Part shown: positions 1 to 7,730 of the stretch, piece by piece
How the letters are laid out: the number at the start of each line of letters is the position of its first letter
Numbering within the stretch: position 1 is the first letter of the stretch
NCBI GenBank assembly: GCA_002435825.1
Contig: DIVL01000024.1
Location: forward strand, 38,435 to 102,434
Direction of reading: 5' to 3'
DNA from: Anaerolineaceae bacterium UBA6133
GTDB taxonomy: Bacteria; Chloroflexota; Anaerolineae; Anaerolineales; Anaerolineaceae
DNA length: 64,000 nucleotides
Made by a program: the position numbers and the translations under genes
The notes under the pieces: generated by a model
Databases searched by the model: none
Told to the model about the DNA's origin: nothing
What the model saw: the letters and a program-made list of their open reading frames with translations, nothing else

Positions 1-571
1 TGATGGACGCGGAAACCAGGCAGGAGGTCTTCAGGCGGATCATTTCCAGGTATGCGTCGAGCGAAACGGTCTCTGCAGTTTCAAAATGCATATCCAGCGA
101 CTGCCCACGGATAACGTCCATGGCAGCCTGGCGAAAGACCGAATAGGCTTTGGCAAACACCGCAGGGTCAACTGCCCCCTCAGTTTCATGGAAGATGTCG
201 TGTGCCATCGTGGACAGAAAGTCGCCAACGTTAAGAGCCTGAGCGAGACCATATCTACGCCAGAGGCACTCACGTCCATGGCGCGTCTGCCCCTGGTCTT
301 CGATGTCGTCATGGACCAGGGTGTAATTGTGCAGGACTTCCATCGCCACGGCGGCAGGCATAAGGCGCTCCGGCTTTCCTCCGAAAAATTGGCTGCTGGC
401 GAGCAAGAGCATCGGACGCAGGCGTTTGCCCGTTTTTGGGGAATCTTCATTCCAACCAAAGTGGTAGTTGACCATCTCGTGAAGACCGGGCAGGTTTTCC
501 GGTGTGCGGGCTAGCACAAGTTGCTTCAAGCTGGTTTCAAACTGGTCTTTTAGCCAGGCGAGGGAACTCAT
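1..571 (-). CDS. Polyprenyl (geranylgeranyl/farnesyl-type) diphosphate synthase, 3' part missing
   Basis: Trans-isoprenyl diphosphate synthase that condenses isopentenyl diphosphate onto allylic diphosphates. The gene runs off the left edge, so about 190 N-terminal codons are visible and no stop is seen. The translation from ATG 571 contains GKRLRP (substrate binding), then LVHDDIEDQG, the first Asp-rich DDxxD motif, then ALNVGD, all in the order expected for the family. The second Asp-rich motif should lie outside the window. Its ATG overlaps the TGA of fni, so the two are probably translationally coupled; Fni makes the dimethylallyl diphosphate primer this enzyme needs. Chain length cannot be judged from this fragment. 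Confidence 0.9.
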   Translation of the reverse strand, partial: MSSLAWLKDQFETSLKQLVLARTPENLPGLHEMVNYHFGWNEDSPKTGKRLRPMLLLASSQFFGGKPERLMPAAVAMEVLHNYTLVHDDIEDQGQTRHGRECLWRRYGLAQALNVGDFLSTMAHDIFHETEGAVDPAVFAKAYSVFRQAAMDVIRGQSLDMHFETAETVSLDAYLEMIRLKTSCLVSASI

Positions 572-1605
572 AAGCGCTCAATGCCTTCCAGGTGGCTGAT
601 ATTCCACTCTGAAAGTGAACTCACCCCACAGGCAAACATGGCTGTTTGGAGTTCTGTCTTGATCGCTTCGATCTGACTAATCAGGTCAAGCTCTCCAAGA
701 TTTGCAGCATGCAAGAACTTACGGGCAAAGCCGCCTAGTTTGGCACCAAGAGCGAGCGATTTGGCGAGATCAATGCCGTCTCGCAAGCCGCCAGAAGCGA
801 AGATGAGAGGATTACCATCAAGGTCTCGCAGCTCGAGGAGGTTACGGGCAGTTGGAATACCCCAATTGCCAAAGGCTGCATTGATGGAGGCTTTCAGGAG
901 ATCGGGCTGGCGGTACATCTCTACTTTTGCCCAGGAAGTTCCTCCAGCTCCAGCAACATCGATGCCGGCGACACCAACTTGCAATAGTTGCCGTGCAGTT
1001 TCAAGACCGATCCCCCAGCCAACTTCTTTGACCAAAACAGGAACGGGCAGTGATCGGCATACCTGTTCAATTTTCGGCAGCAAGCCGAAAAAATTGTGAT
1101 TTCCTTCAGGCTGCAGGGCTTCCTGCAGGGGGTTGAGATGCAGATAGAGCGCATCCGCCTCGAGCATGTCAACAGCTTTATTACATTCGTCAATCCCATA
1201 GCCATAGTTGAGCTGCACCGCGCCCAAGTTGGCAAAAAGCAGCGCATTTGGGGCAAATTTGCGGATGTTGAAGGACTCTGCCAGTTCCGGGTTGTCAACA
1301 GCAGCCCGTTGCGAACCAACGCCCATGGCAATCCCACAATACTGTGCGACCGTTGCAAGCGTGCGGTTGAAGGCTGCCCCAGCCGCGGTGCCTCCGGTCA
1401 TCGAAGAAATCAAGATCGGAGCTGCAAGTTGTTTATTGAAGAGGGTCAATGATGTATCGACTTTCTCTAAGTCCAACTCCGTCAGGGCTTTGTGCTTTAG
1501 ATACAATCTTTCAAAGCCGGTTGAGATACCTGACTGAACATCTCGCTCGAGGTTGATCGTTAAATGATCATCTTTCCTTTGGGGAAGGAGCGCATCTTTT
1601 TTCAT
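568..1605 (-). CDS. fni: Type 2 isopentenyl-diphosphate delta-isomerase
   Basis: FMN- and NAD(P)H-dependent enzyme interconverting isopentenyl and dimethylallyl diphosphate in the cytoplasm. The 345-residue length is normal. Family features are visible: RKDDHL near residue 11, the SSMTGG segment near 67-72, GVGSQR near 96-101 and a glycine-rich phosphate/FMN region (DVAGAGGTSW, then FASGGLRDG). It overlaps the downstream prenyl synthase by 4 nt. The ATG lies about 2 nt from the predicted transcription start and has no Shine-Dalgarno sequence, suggesting a leaderless message. Confidence 0.95.
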   Translation of the reverse strand: MKKDALLPQRKDDHLTINLERDVQSGISTGFERLYLKHKALTELDLEKVDTSLTLFNKQLAAPILISSMTGGTAAGAAFNRTLATVAQYCGIAMGVGSQRAAVDNPELAESFNIRKFAPNALLFANLGAVQLNYGYGIDECNKAVDMLEADALYLHLNPLQEALQPEGNHNFFGLLPKIEQVCRSLPVPVLVKEVGWGIGLETARQLLQVGVAGIDVAGAGGTSWAKVEMYRQPDLLKASINAAFGNWGIPTARNLLELRDLDGNPLIFASGGLRDGIDLAKSLALGAKLGGFARKFLHAANLGELDLISQIEAIKTELQTAMFACGVSSLSEWNISHLEGIERL

Positions 1606-1613
1606 TATTAAGT

Positions 1614-1642
1614 GTTATAGTAGAGACTAACCTAAATGTCAA
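1614..1642 (-). promoter_or_regulatory. Sigma-70-type promoter of fni, leaderless arrangement
   Basis: On the minus strand: TTGACA (1642-1637), a 17-nt spacer, then TATAAC (1619-1614). A start about 7 nt downstream falls near 1607, while the fni ATG begins at 1605. Confidence 0.7.
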
Positions 1643-1687
1643 ACAATTGTGTTACAGTTAAAGTCATTATAAAAATAGAGGTAAGAA

Positions 1688-1930
1688 ATGGAACAAAACG
1701 AAATTTTTGAAGCAGTTAAGGCTGTCGTAATGGATGTCCTGAAAATCGACGGGGACGATATCACTTTGGAAACCCGTTTCATCGAGGATCTCAAGGCTGA
1801 TTCGATGGATCAGTTCTTCCTGATTGATGGTTTCTGCGAGAAATTTGACATCAACATCTCCGATGAAGATGCCCGTACCATTCACTCTGTCAGCGATGCT
1901 GTAAAAGCCATTGAAGCCAACAAAAAGTAA
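1688..1930 (+). CDS. Acyl carrier protein
   Basis: Small acidic protein (80 aa) that carries acyl chains on a 4'-phosphopantetheine arm. The attachment site is DLKADSMD, with Ser near residue 38, compared with the usual DSL. The segment after the serine (QFFLIDGFCEKF) differs from the typical TVELVMALEEEF of fatty-acid ACPs. The gene stands alone between fni and a DUF1801 gene with no fab genes beside it, so it may be the housekeeping ACP or a specialised one. A Shine-Dalgarno GAGGTAAG precedes the ATG, and a terminator follows. Confidence 0.88.
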   Translation: MEQNEIFEAVKAVVMDVLKIDGDDITLETRFIEDLKADSMDQFFLIDGFCEKFDINISDEDARTIHSVSDAVKAIEANKK

Positions 1931-1951
1931 GATCTGCTTTAAACAAACGAC

Positions 1952-1983
1952 AAAGGCATTCCATAAAAGGGATGCCTTTTGTG
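1952..1983 (+). terminator. Intrinsic terminator after the acyl carrier protein gene
   Basis: Stem AAAGGCATTCC / GGGATGCCTTT with an ATAAAA loop, followed by TTTTGTGTTT. Confidence 0.85.
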
Positions 1984-2069
1984 TTTAATTGTTGCTTTAT
2001 GAGAATAACCTGTACAGGCAATTTACTGATTGCATTGAGCCTTGTAGAATGGAATCAGTGAGGTTGAAT

Positions 2070-2522
2070 ATGTCAGAAAACAAATCTAAGAACAGTGAAA
2101 CGTCGGCATCAGATTGGTCCGAGGAAGAAAAAGCTGCCATGAAAGAACGCGCCAAAGAGCTTAAGGCAGAAAAGGCTGCAAGAAGTAAGGCCAGTGATGA
2201 ACAAGCCGTAATGGACAAGATTGGCGAGATGCCTGAGGCTGAGCGGGCAATTGCCACAAGGTTGCACGAGATGGTCAAGGATGAATTTCCTGATCTCCAT
2301 CCTAAAACTTGGTATGGAATGCCTGCTTACCAGCTTGATGGAAAGACCCTGGTCTTTTTCCAGAGCGCGCATCGATTTAGTACAAGGTATAGCACCTTGG
2401 GCTTTAGTGATACTGCCAAACTGGACGATGGCGCTTTCTGGGCTACTTCTTTCGCCCTCAGCGATTTGGACGCTTCGGTGGAGGCGCAGATCCGCGAACT
2501 GATCAAGAAGGCAATTGGTTGA
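2070..2522 (+). CDS. DUF1801 / YdhG-like small protein
   Basis: Cytosolic protein of 150 aa. Residues from about 60 onward (LHEMVKDEFPDLHPKTWYGMPAYQ ... FQSAHRF ... YSTLGFSD) match the DUF1801 fold, related to the frataxin-like YdhG family sometimes called iron chaperones; biochemical function is not established. The first 45 residues are a highly charged Lys/Glu/Ala-rich helix (SEEEKAAMKERAKELKAEKAARSK), an extension not usual in the family. I chose ATG 2070 because GAGG lies just upstream; the frame stays open further 5' but without a ribosome site. Confidence 0.75.
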   Translation: MSENKSKNSETSASDWSEEEKAAMKERAKELKAEKAARSKASDEQAVMDKIGEMPEAERAIATRLHEMVKDEFPDLHPKTWYGMPAYQLDGKTLVFFQSAHRFSTRYSTLGFSDTAKLDDGAFWATSFALSDLDASVEAQIRELIKKAIG

Positions 2523-2528
2523 GAAACA

Positions 2529-2563
2529 AAAAAGTGGCTGGTCAATAAAACCAGCCACTTTTT
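2529..2563. terminator. Bidirectional terminator between convergent genes
   Basis: Perfect stem AAAGTGGCTGG / CCAGCCACTTT with A-tract upstream and T-tract downstream, serving both the DUF1801 gene and the SPFH gene. Confidence 0.88.
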
Positions 2564-2579
2564 ACCATTCGCGCACTAA

Positions 2580-3635
2580 TTAACCGCGCAGATATTCCTG
2601 TAAAGATTCTTTGCTGACGCGAAAAGCGCTGCCAATCTTGCGGGCTTTGAGTTCGCCAGCGTTGATGGCGGCAAGAACATCCTCTTCAGATACTTTCAGG
2701 AAACCAGCAGCTTCAGCGGGGGTCATGATGTCTGGCATACCTGCAGCAGCTGCGGGAGTTGTGGGTTGTGTTTGAGACTGACCTTGCCCCTGGGTCATGC
2801 CGGCAAGTGAACCGGACAGAACATTGCCAATTCCCATACCAGCGCCAATTCCAGCCGTGAGTCCAGCTCCACCAGAGGGGTTCTGGGCAGCGTCACGCAT
2901 GGCATCAGCAGCTTGTAGCTGGGTGTAGGTTTGCATGTCGAGCATGCCCATCTCACGAAGTTCTTTGGCGGACTTGTCCGAAGGCTTTAGATTGCCAATG
3001 TAGAAAGACTTCAGCAGCAAACCAATTGCCAGGAAGTCGTCTTGTGCTTTGGCACGCACGCCAGCCCCGAGCTCGTCGGTTAGACCGATCAGGTCCAAAA
3101 CATTCTTATTTACGGTGGTCTCTCCGAGCAGATCCTGCAAGCGGGAGAGCAGCATGGTGCGCAGGCGGTTTTCGATGTCAGAGGTGCGGTAAGCGCCAAG
3201 TTGACCAACGATCTGGGTTACAAATTGCTGTGGGTCTGTAACCTGGAAACTATAGGTACCAAAACCCTGCAAAAGGGCGATGCCGAGTCCGACACCAGTA
3301 TTGCGGACAATGATCGGTTGTGGGGTGCCCCACTTGCGGTCAGCAAACTCGCGCATGGAGACAAAGTAAACCTCAGCGGTGAATGGGGTCCGATCTCCAA
3401 AAAGCTTGCCAAGCAGGTCCGTGAGCAGCGGGACATTCGCCGTGGTGATCGTGTGACGTCCGGGACCGAGCACATCCAGCGCGCGCCCATCGCGGAAGAA
3501 GACTGCTGCCTGGGATTCGCGGACGATTACCTGCGAGCCAAAGCGTAAGTCAGCAATACCCGTTTCGGGAAAACGATGAACAAGTTCATCAGCCATCTCG
3601 CTGGGATATTCAACAACATCAAATACTCTTGCCAT
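2580..3635 (-). CDS. SPFH/Band-7 domain protein fused to a C-terminal excisionase-like HTH
   Basis: Residues ~20-230 form a Band-7/SPFH-like region (VIVRESQAAVFFRDGRA, then GPGRHTITT; ends near QTYTQLQAADAMRDAA). This is the type that lacks a transmembrane anchor. A Gly/Ala/Gln-rich linker (~250-300) follows. Residues ~302-351 (MTPAEAAGFLKVSEEDVLAAI ... RKIGSAFRVSKESL) are a classic excisionase/MerR-like winged HTH. Oligomeric SPFH scaffolds are usually membrane or protein quality-control platforms; the HTH suggests DNA or protein recognition, which is inference. It heads a two-gene operon with the coiled-coil gene downstream. Start ATG 3635 has GGAGGA upstream. Confidence 0.8.
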   Translation of the reverse strand: MARVFDVVEYPSEMADELVHRFPETGIADLRFGSQVIVRESQAAVFFRDGRALDVLGPGRHTITTANVPLLTDLLGKLFGDRTPFTAEVYFVSMREFADRKWGTPQPIIVRNTGVGLGIALLQGFGTYSFQVTDPQQFVTQIVGQLGAYRTSDIENRLRTMLLSRLQDLLGETTVNKNVLDLIGLTDELGAGVRAKAQDDFLAIGLLLKSFYIGNLKPSDKSAKELREMGMLDMQTYTQLQAADAMRDAAQNPSGGAGLTAGIGAGMGIGNVLSGSLAGMTQGQGQSQTQPTTPAAAAGMPDIMTPAEAAGFLKVSEEDVLAAINAGELKARKIGSAFRVSKESLQEYLRG

Positions 3636-3667
3636 ATTATTCCTCCAAAAATTTGTGAACTAACTAA

Positions 3668-4186
3668 TTATGCTATGCCTTTAAGGGCATTTGAACGCTT
3701 GTTGAAGAGATCAACGCATTCCTGAGCCACTGAAATCAAATGCCGGATGGAAGCAGGGAGACCATCTGTGCCGATGGACGATTCAACATTGTCGATCGCT
3801 GCGGACACGGTAGCGCCTTTTTCCAGCAATTCGGCGTCGTATTGGTATATGCTGGTCAATTCCTCTTCTTTGATTTTGATCGCATCAAACAGACCCGCAT
3901 ACCCATAGGATGCGGTGCGGACGCGATCGATGAATTGGCGTAGTTTGATGGCAGCGTTTTCGAGGTCACCAAGGTAAGCCAAGCCACCTTGTGAGATCAA
4001 GTCGCGCTGCAGACCTGAGATGCGCTGATAGTGGGCTTCATATTCGTTTGCGATCGTTTCGCGCAGCAACTTGTCAGATAATCTGCGATCACCGCGTTCG
4101 ACATAACCCTTGAATCCAGGAATTTTGGAAAGCAACTTTTTTAATGGGTCGCGATCCTCAGCCACTTTATCAAAAATATCACTCAT
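3668..4186 (-). CDS. Uncharacterised helical protein, upstream partner of the SPFH gene
   Basis: 172 aa, soluble, predicted nearly all helical with heptad-like stretches (residues 40-65, 75-110, 115-150). I recognise no catalytic motif. It lies 32 nt upstream of the SPFH-HTH gene on the same strand and is probably cotranscribed, so a scaffold-partner role is plausible but unproven. A good ribosome site (AAAGGAGCAAC) precedes ATG 4186. The gene is complete and has no signal peptide. Confidence 0.65.
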   Translation of the reverse strand: MSDIFDKVAEDRDPLKKLLSKIPGFKGYVERGDRRLSDKLLRETIANEYEAHYQRISGLQRDLISQGGLAYLGDLENAAIKLRQFIDRVRTASYGYAGLFDAIKIKEEELTSIYQYDAELLEKGATVSAAIDNVESSIGTDGLPASIRHLISVAQECVDLFNKRSNALKGIA

Positions 4187-4262
4187 GTTGCTCCTTTTCT
4201 CTGTTAGAACTGCACAATAATCGTAGATGTTTCAAGCTTACCTGGCAATAGATAATCTAAGG

Positions 4263-4291
4263 TTTTCATGATAATAATTAAATATTATAAT
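4263..4291 (+). promoter_or_regulatory. Probable promoter of the small-membrane-ORF/comF operon
   Basis: TATAAT at 4286-4291 with a weak -35 (TTTTCA, 4263-4268) at 17-nt spacing. Confidence 0.5.
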
Positions 4292-4319
4292 GGATTTACC
4301 AAATCTAGAGGAGGTTTGT

Positions 4320-4460
4320 ATGGCTTCCGGAGCGGGAAACCGCCTTGGACCCTTGGAATACTTTCTGATCATCATTCTGATCCTGATGATCTTGTTTACG
4401 CTGCTTTCAATATTTTGGCCAGCCATACAGCTTTTCTACCAAAACACTTTTGCTTCCTGA
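4320..4460 (+). CDS. 46-aa single-pass membrane peptide coupled to comF
   Basis: Short ORF starting MASGAGNRLGPLEYF, followed by a continuous hydrophobic segment (LIIILILMILFTLLSIFW) that should span the membrane, and a short polar tail ending NTFAS. Support for it being real: a near-perfect Shine-Dalgarno (GAGGAGG, 4308-4314) six nt before the ATG, a -10 box upstream, and a TGA that overlaps the ATG of comF by one base, which implies translational coupling. No family recognised. Alternatively it is only a leader ORF controlling comF translation. Confidence 0.6.
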   Translation: MASGAGNRLGPLEYFLIIILILMILFTLLSIFWPAIQLFYQNTFAS

Positions 4461-5185
4461 TGCAAACAAAACAGATAAAGGGTCAACTACCGGAATGGAT
4501 GTGGGGGGCGATTGATTGGATCTTTCCGCCCCATTGCCTGGGTTGTGGTCTTGAGGGCGAAATCATTTGCCCTGAGTGTTACGGAACGATTAAGCGCATT
4601 CCGGCAAATGTGTGCCCTTACTGCAACGCCTATGTGAGCACAAGCGGGCACTGCCCAAGCTGCAAAAATCTCAAGCCATCGTACGCACGGTTTCGCGCAT
4701 TTGCGTTTTATGGCGGTGTAATCCGAGAAGCAGTTCACCAGTTGAAATACCAAAACGATATCGGTATTGCGCGGGTTTTGGCAGGTTACCTGCTAAAAGT
4801 GATCCAGGCAGAAAACTGGGAATTCGATCTTGTGGTTCCGGTTCCACTTTCAAAGCGTAAACAGGAACAACGAGGCTATAACCAGGCGGAGCGGCTCGCG
4901 AGACCTGTGGCAGAAGCGCTGCACAAGCCCATCTCTGTTGAAGGATTGAGTCGGATTAGGGAAAATGCCTCCCAGGTCGATCTGGATGTAAAATCGCGCA
5001 GGGAAAACGTGCGTGGGGTGTTTGAGGCAGATCCTGCTATTGTAAAAGGGAAGCGGATATTGTTAATAGATGATGTTTTTACAACTGGAGCGACTCTCGA
5101 ATCGGCTTCACGCGCGCTTAGAGACGCAAAATCGGATCTTGTATATACTGTCACAGTTGGGAGGTCAGATTTCAACATAAACTAA
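4460..5185 (+). CDS. comF: ComF family phosphoribosyltransferase-like protein
   Basis: ComF proteins support DNA uptake during competence and are also found in non-competent bacteria. The N-terminal zinc finger shows paired Cys (HCLGC, CPEC, CPYC, CPSC, residues ~20-70). The C-terminal half is a PRTase-like domain with the PRPP loop RILLIDDVFTTGATL near residue 200 and the QRGYNQAERLA segment typical of ComF. ATG 4460 was chosen over an in-frame upstream start because it overlaps the stop of the small membrane ORF and fits the usual ~240-residue length. No other competence genes are adjacent. Confidence 0.88.
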   Translation: MQTKQIKGQLPEWMWGAIDWIFPPHCLGCGLEGEIICPECYGTIKRIPANVCPYCNAYVSTSGHCPSCKNLKPSYARFRAFAFYGGVIREAVHQLKYQNDIGIARVLAGYLLKVIQAENWEFDLVVPVPLSKRKQEQRGYNQAERLARPVAEALHKPISVEGLSRIRENASQVDLDVKSRRENVRGVFEADPAIVKGKRILLIDDVFTTGATLESASRALRDAKSDLVYTVTVGRSDFNIN

Positions 5186-5242
5186 ATTATCGTTTCAATA
5201 TCGAATCATGTATAATTCCTTAAAATCATATAGGAGGTTCCC

Positions 5243-5806
5243 ATGGCTCTACATATTGATATTTACACAAAAGACCTTGATTTGACCGACAGAATCAAGG
5301 ATTACGCGACTAAAAAAGTCGGAAAGCTTGATCGGTTCCTCAGCGAGATCGGGGAGTGCCGTGTGGATTTAGGATATGCAAAGACCGCGCGGAACGCTTC
5401 AGATCGCTTTATCGCCCAGGTAACCATTCGCGGAAAAGGCTTTATCCTTCGTTCGGAGGAACGAGCAGACAGTATCTATGCCGCGATCGATGCCACTGTG
5501 GACAAAATGACCCGACAAATCGAGCGATTTAAGGGCAAGCACTGGCGCAAACGTGCTCCTGAGGTCTCTGAGGTGATGCTGGAGACTCAAGCAGAAGAAA
5601 TTGATGAGGAAGAAGCCGCACCCGTGATTGTCCGAAGGAAGACCTTCGCCCTGAGTCCCATGGATGAGGTAGAGGCACTTGAACAATTGCAACTGCTCGG
5701 ACACGAAGATTTCTTTGTGTTTTACAATGCTGAGACTTCAAAGATCAATGTGTTGTATCGACGCCGTGATGGAACCTACGGTCTGATAGACCCAATAGTC
5801 GGATAA
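5243..5806 (+). CDS. hpf: Long-form ribosome hibernation promoting factor
   Basis: 187 aa. The N-terminal S30AE domain (residues 1-100, with ITDRIKDYA-like helix and VRIRGKGF-like strand) binds the 30S decoding region. A linker rich in Glu (~110-125) leads to the C-terminal dimerisation domain (VRRKTFALSPMDEVEALEQL ... FFVFYNAETSKINVLYRR ... YGLI) that joins two ribosomes into 100S particles. This two-domain form alone suffices for 100S formation in other bacteria. TAGGAGG precedes the ATG and TATAAT lies at 5211-5216. Confidence 0.95.
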   Translation: MALHIDIYTKDLDLTDRIKDYATKKVGKLDRFLSEIGECRVDLGYAKTARNASDRFIAQVTIRGKGFILRSEERADSIYAAIDATVDKMTRQIERFKGKHWRKRAPEVSEVMLETQAEEIDEEEAAPVIVRRKTFALSPMDEVEALEQLQLLGHEDFFVFYNAETSKINVLYRRRDGTYGLIDPIVG

Positions 5807-5827
5807 ACTAGTTTGAAGAGAATATAA

Positions 5828-5855
5828 ACATGCAGCCTCACCTGGGGCTGCATGT
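5828..5855 (+). other. Strong hairpin between hpf and folE
   Basis: 10-bp perfect stem ACATGCAGCC / GGCTGCATGT with an 8-nt loop, 29 nt before folE. It lacks a U-tract, so it is either a weak terminator for hpf or a structured leader of folE. Confidence 0.5.
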
Positions 5856-5884
5856 GCGTTAAAATAAGCTCAGGAGAACGAACC

Positions 5885-6502
5885 ATGATATACGAAGATG
5901 ATGATGATTTAGACCTTAGTCCCAGTCTGACTGGCGATAATGGTTTTGATATCCCAGCGATCACAAGTTCTGTCAGCGAGATATTGAGAGCCATAGGTGA
6001 GGATCCTGAACGGGAAGGTTTGGTTCGCACACCTGAGCGCGTCGCTCGCGCTTATCAGGAGATTCTGGGAGGTTATCAGACCGATCCAATTCGACTGGTC
6101 AATGGCGCACTGTTCACAGTAGATTATGACGAAATGGTCATCGTGAAAGACATTGAATACTTTAGTCTATGTGAACATCACATGCTGCCATTTTTTGGCA
6201 GAGCTCACGTAGCATATGTGCCCAAGGGGAAAGTCCTTGGACTCTCGAAGATACCTCGAATTGTGGACATGTATGCGCATAGATTGCAGGTACAGGAAAG
6301 AATGACCCAACAAATTGCCGAGTTCATCCAGGAGGTAATCAACCCCTGGGGGGTGGGCGTGGTTGTTGAAGGGCAGCATTTATGTATGATGATGCGGGGA
6401 ATAAAAAAGGAACAAGCCAAAATGACCACTTCCGCCATGTTGGGCGGGTTCAGAAAGCGCCTGGAGACCAGGATGGAGTTTTTGAACCGGATCTCAAACT
6501 AA
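5885..6502 (+). CDS. folE: GTP cyclohydrolase I
   Basis: Zinc enzyme converting GTP to 7,8-dihydroneopterin triphosphate, the first step of folate and pterin synthesis. Visible family motifs: [12 protein letters not shown] (zinc Cys and His ligands), [10 protein letters not shown], and [14 protein letters not shown] with the third zinc ligand Cys. 205 aa from ATG 5885, preceded by CAGGAGAACG. An acidic Asp-run (DDDDLDL) near the N-terminus is extra to the core. The gene faces folB and the two stop codons overlap by 4 nt, so the pathway genes are convergent rather than in one operon. Confidence 0.95.
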   Translation: MIYEDDDDLDLSPSLTGDNGFDIPAITSSVSEILRAIGEDPEREGLVRTPERVARAYQEILGGYQTDPIRLVNGALFTVDYDEMVIVKDIEYFSLCEHHMLPFFGRAHVAYVPKGKVLGLSKIPRIVDMYAHRLQVQERMTQQIAEFIQEVINPWGVGVVVEGQHLCMMMRGIKKEQAKMTTSAMLGGFRKRLETRMEFLNRISN

Positions 6503-6864
6503 GGATTGTCTGCGACTGCTTCCCGGTAGATTTCTACTCCAACACGAGATGTGTTGGCAACAAATTCAGGCTTTTCGATCCTGATTGTTAAGGCACTGAC
6601 GCCAAACCTGGCAAGCAGCATCCTGGCAAGCTCATCAGCGAGGGCTTCAAGCGTGTAAAACTGCGTCTCTGCCACGCGGGCGGCAACGGATTTAGCCACG
6701 GATGAATAGCTGATAGTATCTTTGATGTCGTCGGTTATTCCCGCAGGCTTTAGATCTGTGAAGATTGTAATGTTAATTAACAGCGTTTGTGGTCGATCCC
6801 GTTCAGGAGGCTTGACCCCGATGATGCCAGTGGCTTTTAAATCTGTGATGACGATTTTATCCAT
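6499..6864 (-). CDS. folB: Dihydroneopterin aldolase
   Basis: Converts 7,8-dihydroneopterin to 6-hydroxymethyl-dihydropterin and glycolaldehyde. 121 aa, normal for the family. The N-terminus [21 protein letters not shown] carries the usual GIxGVxxxER segment that ends in Arg near residue 22; the middle [14 protein letters not shown] matches the FolB helix. ATG 6864 is preferred over the TTG three bases upstream because AAGGAGGC sits at ideal distance. It is 11 nt downstream of the SDR gene and probably shares its transcript. Confidence 0.92.
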   Translation of the reverse strand: MDKIVITDLKATGIIGVKPPERDRPQTLLINITIFTDLKPAGITDDIKDTISYSSVAKSVAARVAETQFYTLEALADELARMLLARFGVSALTIRIEKPEFVANTSRVGVEIYREAVADNP

Positions 6865-6875
6865 CAAGCCTCCTT

Positions 6876-7613
6876 TTAGATAAATTCGCCGCCATCAATC
6901 CGAATAACATGCCCAGTCATGAAATCCTGGCTGAGAATGTGGAGAACATTCTGGGCGACGATCTCCGGATTGCCGATGCGCTTTAACGGGATCTGTCGGT
7001 CTGCGACAACCTGCAAGTTTGCATGCTCATAGCCCTGCAAAGGCAACATGGTGCCGGGGGCGATAGCGTTGACCGTGATTTTTGGCGCCAGCTCGAGGGC
7101 GAACATAGCCGTTATTGTGTTGATAGCTTGTTTGGTGACCCGATAGCTAAAGTGGTCTGTTCCAGTCCGAAAAATCTTTCCATCACTGATGTTGATCACT
7201 CTCCCCTGCATATCCCGGGGAAGTTGGTTGGCAAAAGCTGAGATTAGCAGCCAGGGAGAAAATAGATTGATATTAAAAACGCGATTGATTTTTTCCGCAG
7301 TTGCGGCTTTTCCGGGACCGGCAGGATAAATCCCGGCATTGTTGATCAAGATATCGATGTGACCAAATTCATCGCAAACCCGATCCATCAGATCCTGGAC
7401 ATGAGAGATATCTTCCAGGTCATGCTGGAAGACGCGTGCCTTTCTGCCCAATTTATCAAGATCGGATTTTACCTGAATGACTGATTCAACAGAGGAATTG
7501 TAGTGAAGTGCGAGATTGCAGCCAGCTTCACCTAGCGCGAACGCGATTGAACGCCCAAGGCGAATACCGCTACCAGTAACTAAAGCATTTTTTCCTTTAA
7601 GGTCCATGTGCAT
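6876..7613 (-). CDS. SDR-family reductase, probably FolM/pteridine-reductase-like
   Basis: 245-aa Rossmann short-chain dehydrogenase. Cofactor loop TGSGIRLGR (residues ~14-22), NNAG near 92, catalytic Ser region NISDGK and YRVTK catalytic pair are all present, as is the GGEFI C-terminus. The RLGR cofactor loop plus LHYNSS, and its position directly upstream of folB and opposite folE, favour a dihydropteridine or dihydromonapterin/dihydrofolate reductase (FolM type) over FabG, but substrate assignment is inference. An ATG at 7607 is an alternative start. Confidence 0.75.
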   Translation of the reverse strand: MHMDLKGKNALVTGSGIRLGRSIAFALGEAGCNLALHYNSSVESVIQVKSDLDKLGRKARVFQHDLEDISHVQDLMDRVCDEFGHIDILINNAGIYPAGPGKAATAEKINRVFNINLFSPWLLISAFANQLPRDMQGRVINISDGKIFRTGTDHFSYRVTKQAINTITAMFALELAPKITVNAIAPGTMLPLQGYEHANLQVVADRQIPLKRIGNPEIVAQNVLHILSQDFMTGHVIRIDGGEFI

Positions 7614-7730
7614 CTCTTCTTTCTCAGATAGTTAATCTGTCTAAACTAATCCACCAATTTCAAGGCTGTGCCATAAGATTCAATGGTAAAATTTTTCAAC
7701 CCAAAACAAAAATCACCTTGGAGGTCGTAC

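Noticed and set aside
40..514. Two ORFs of about 140 aa at the left edge
   Set aside because: Shadow frames of the truncated polyprenyl synthase, whose frame shows GKRLRP and DDIED motifs but has no stop inside the window.
5828..5884. THF or other riboswitch before folE
   Set aside because: Only a single 10-bp hairpin is present; conserved aptamer blocks are absent.
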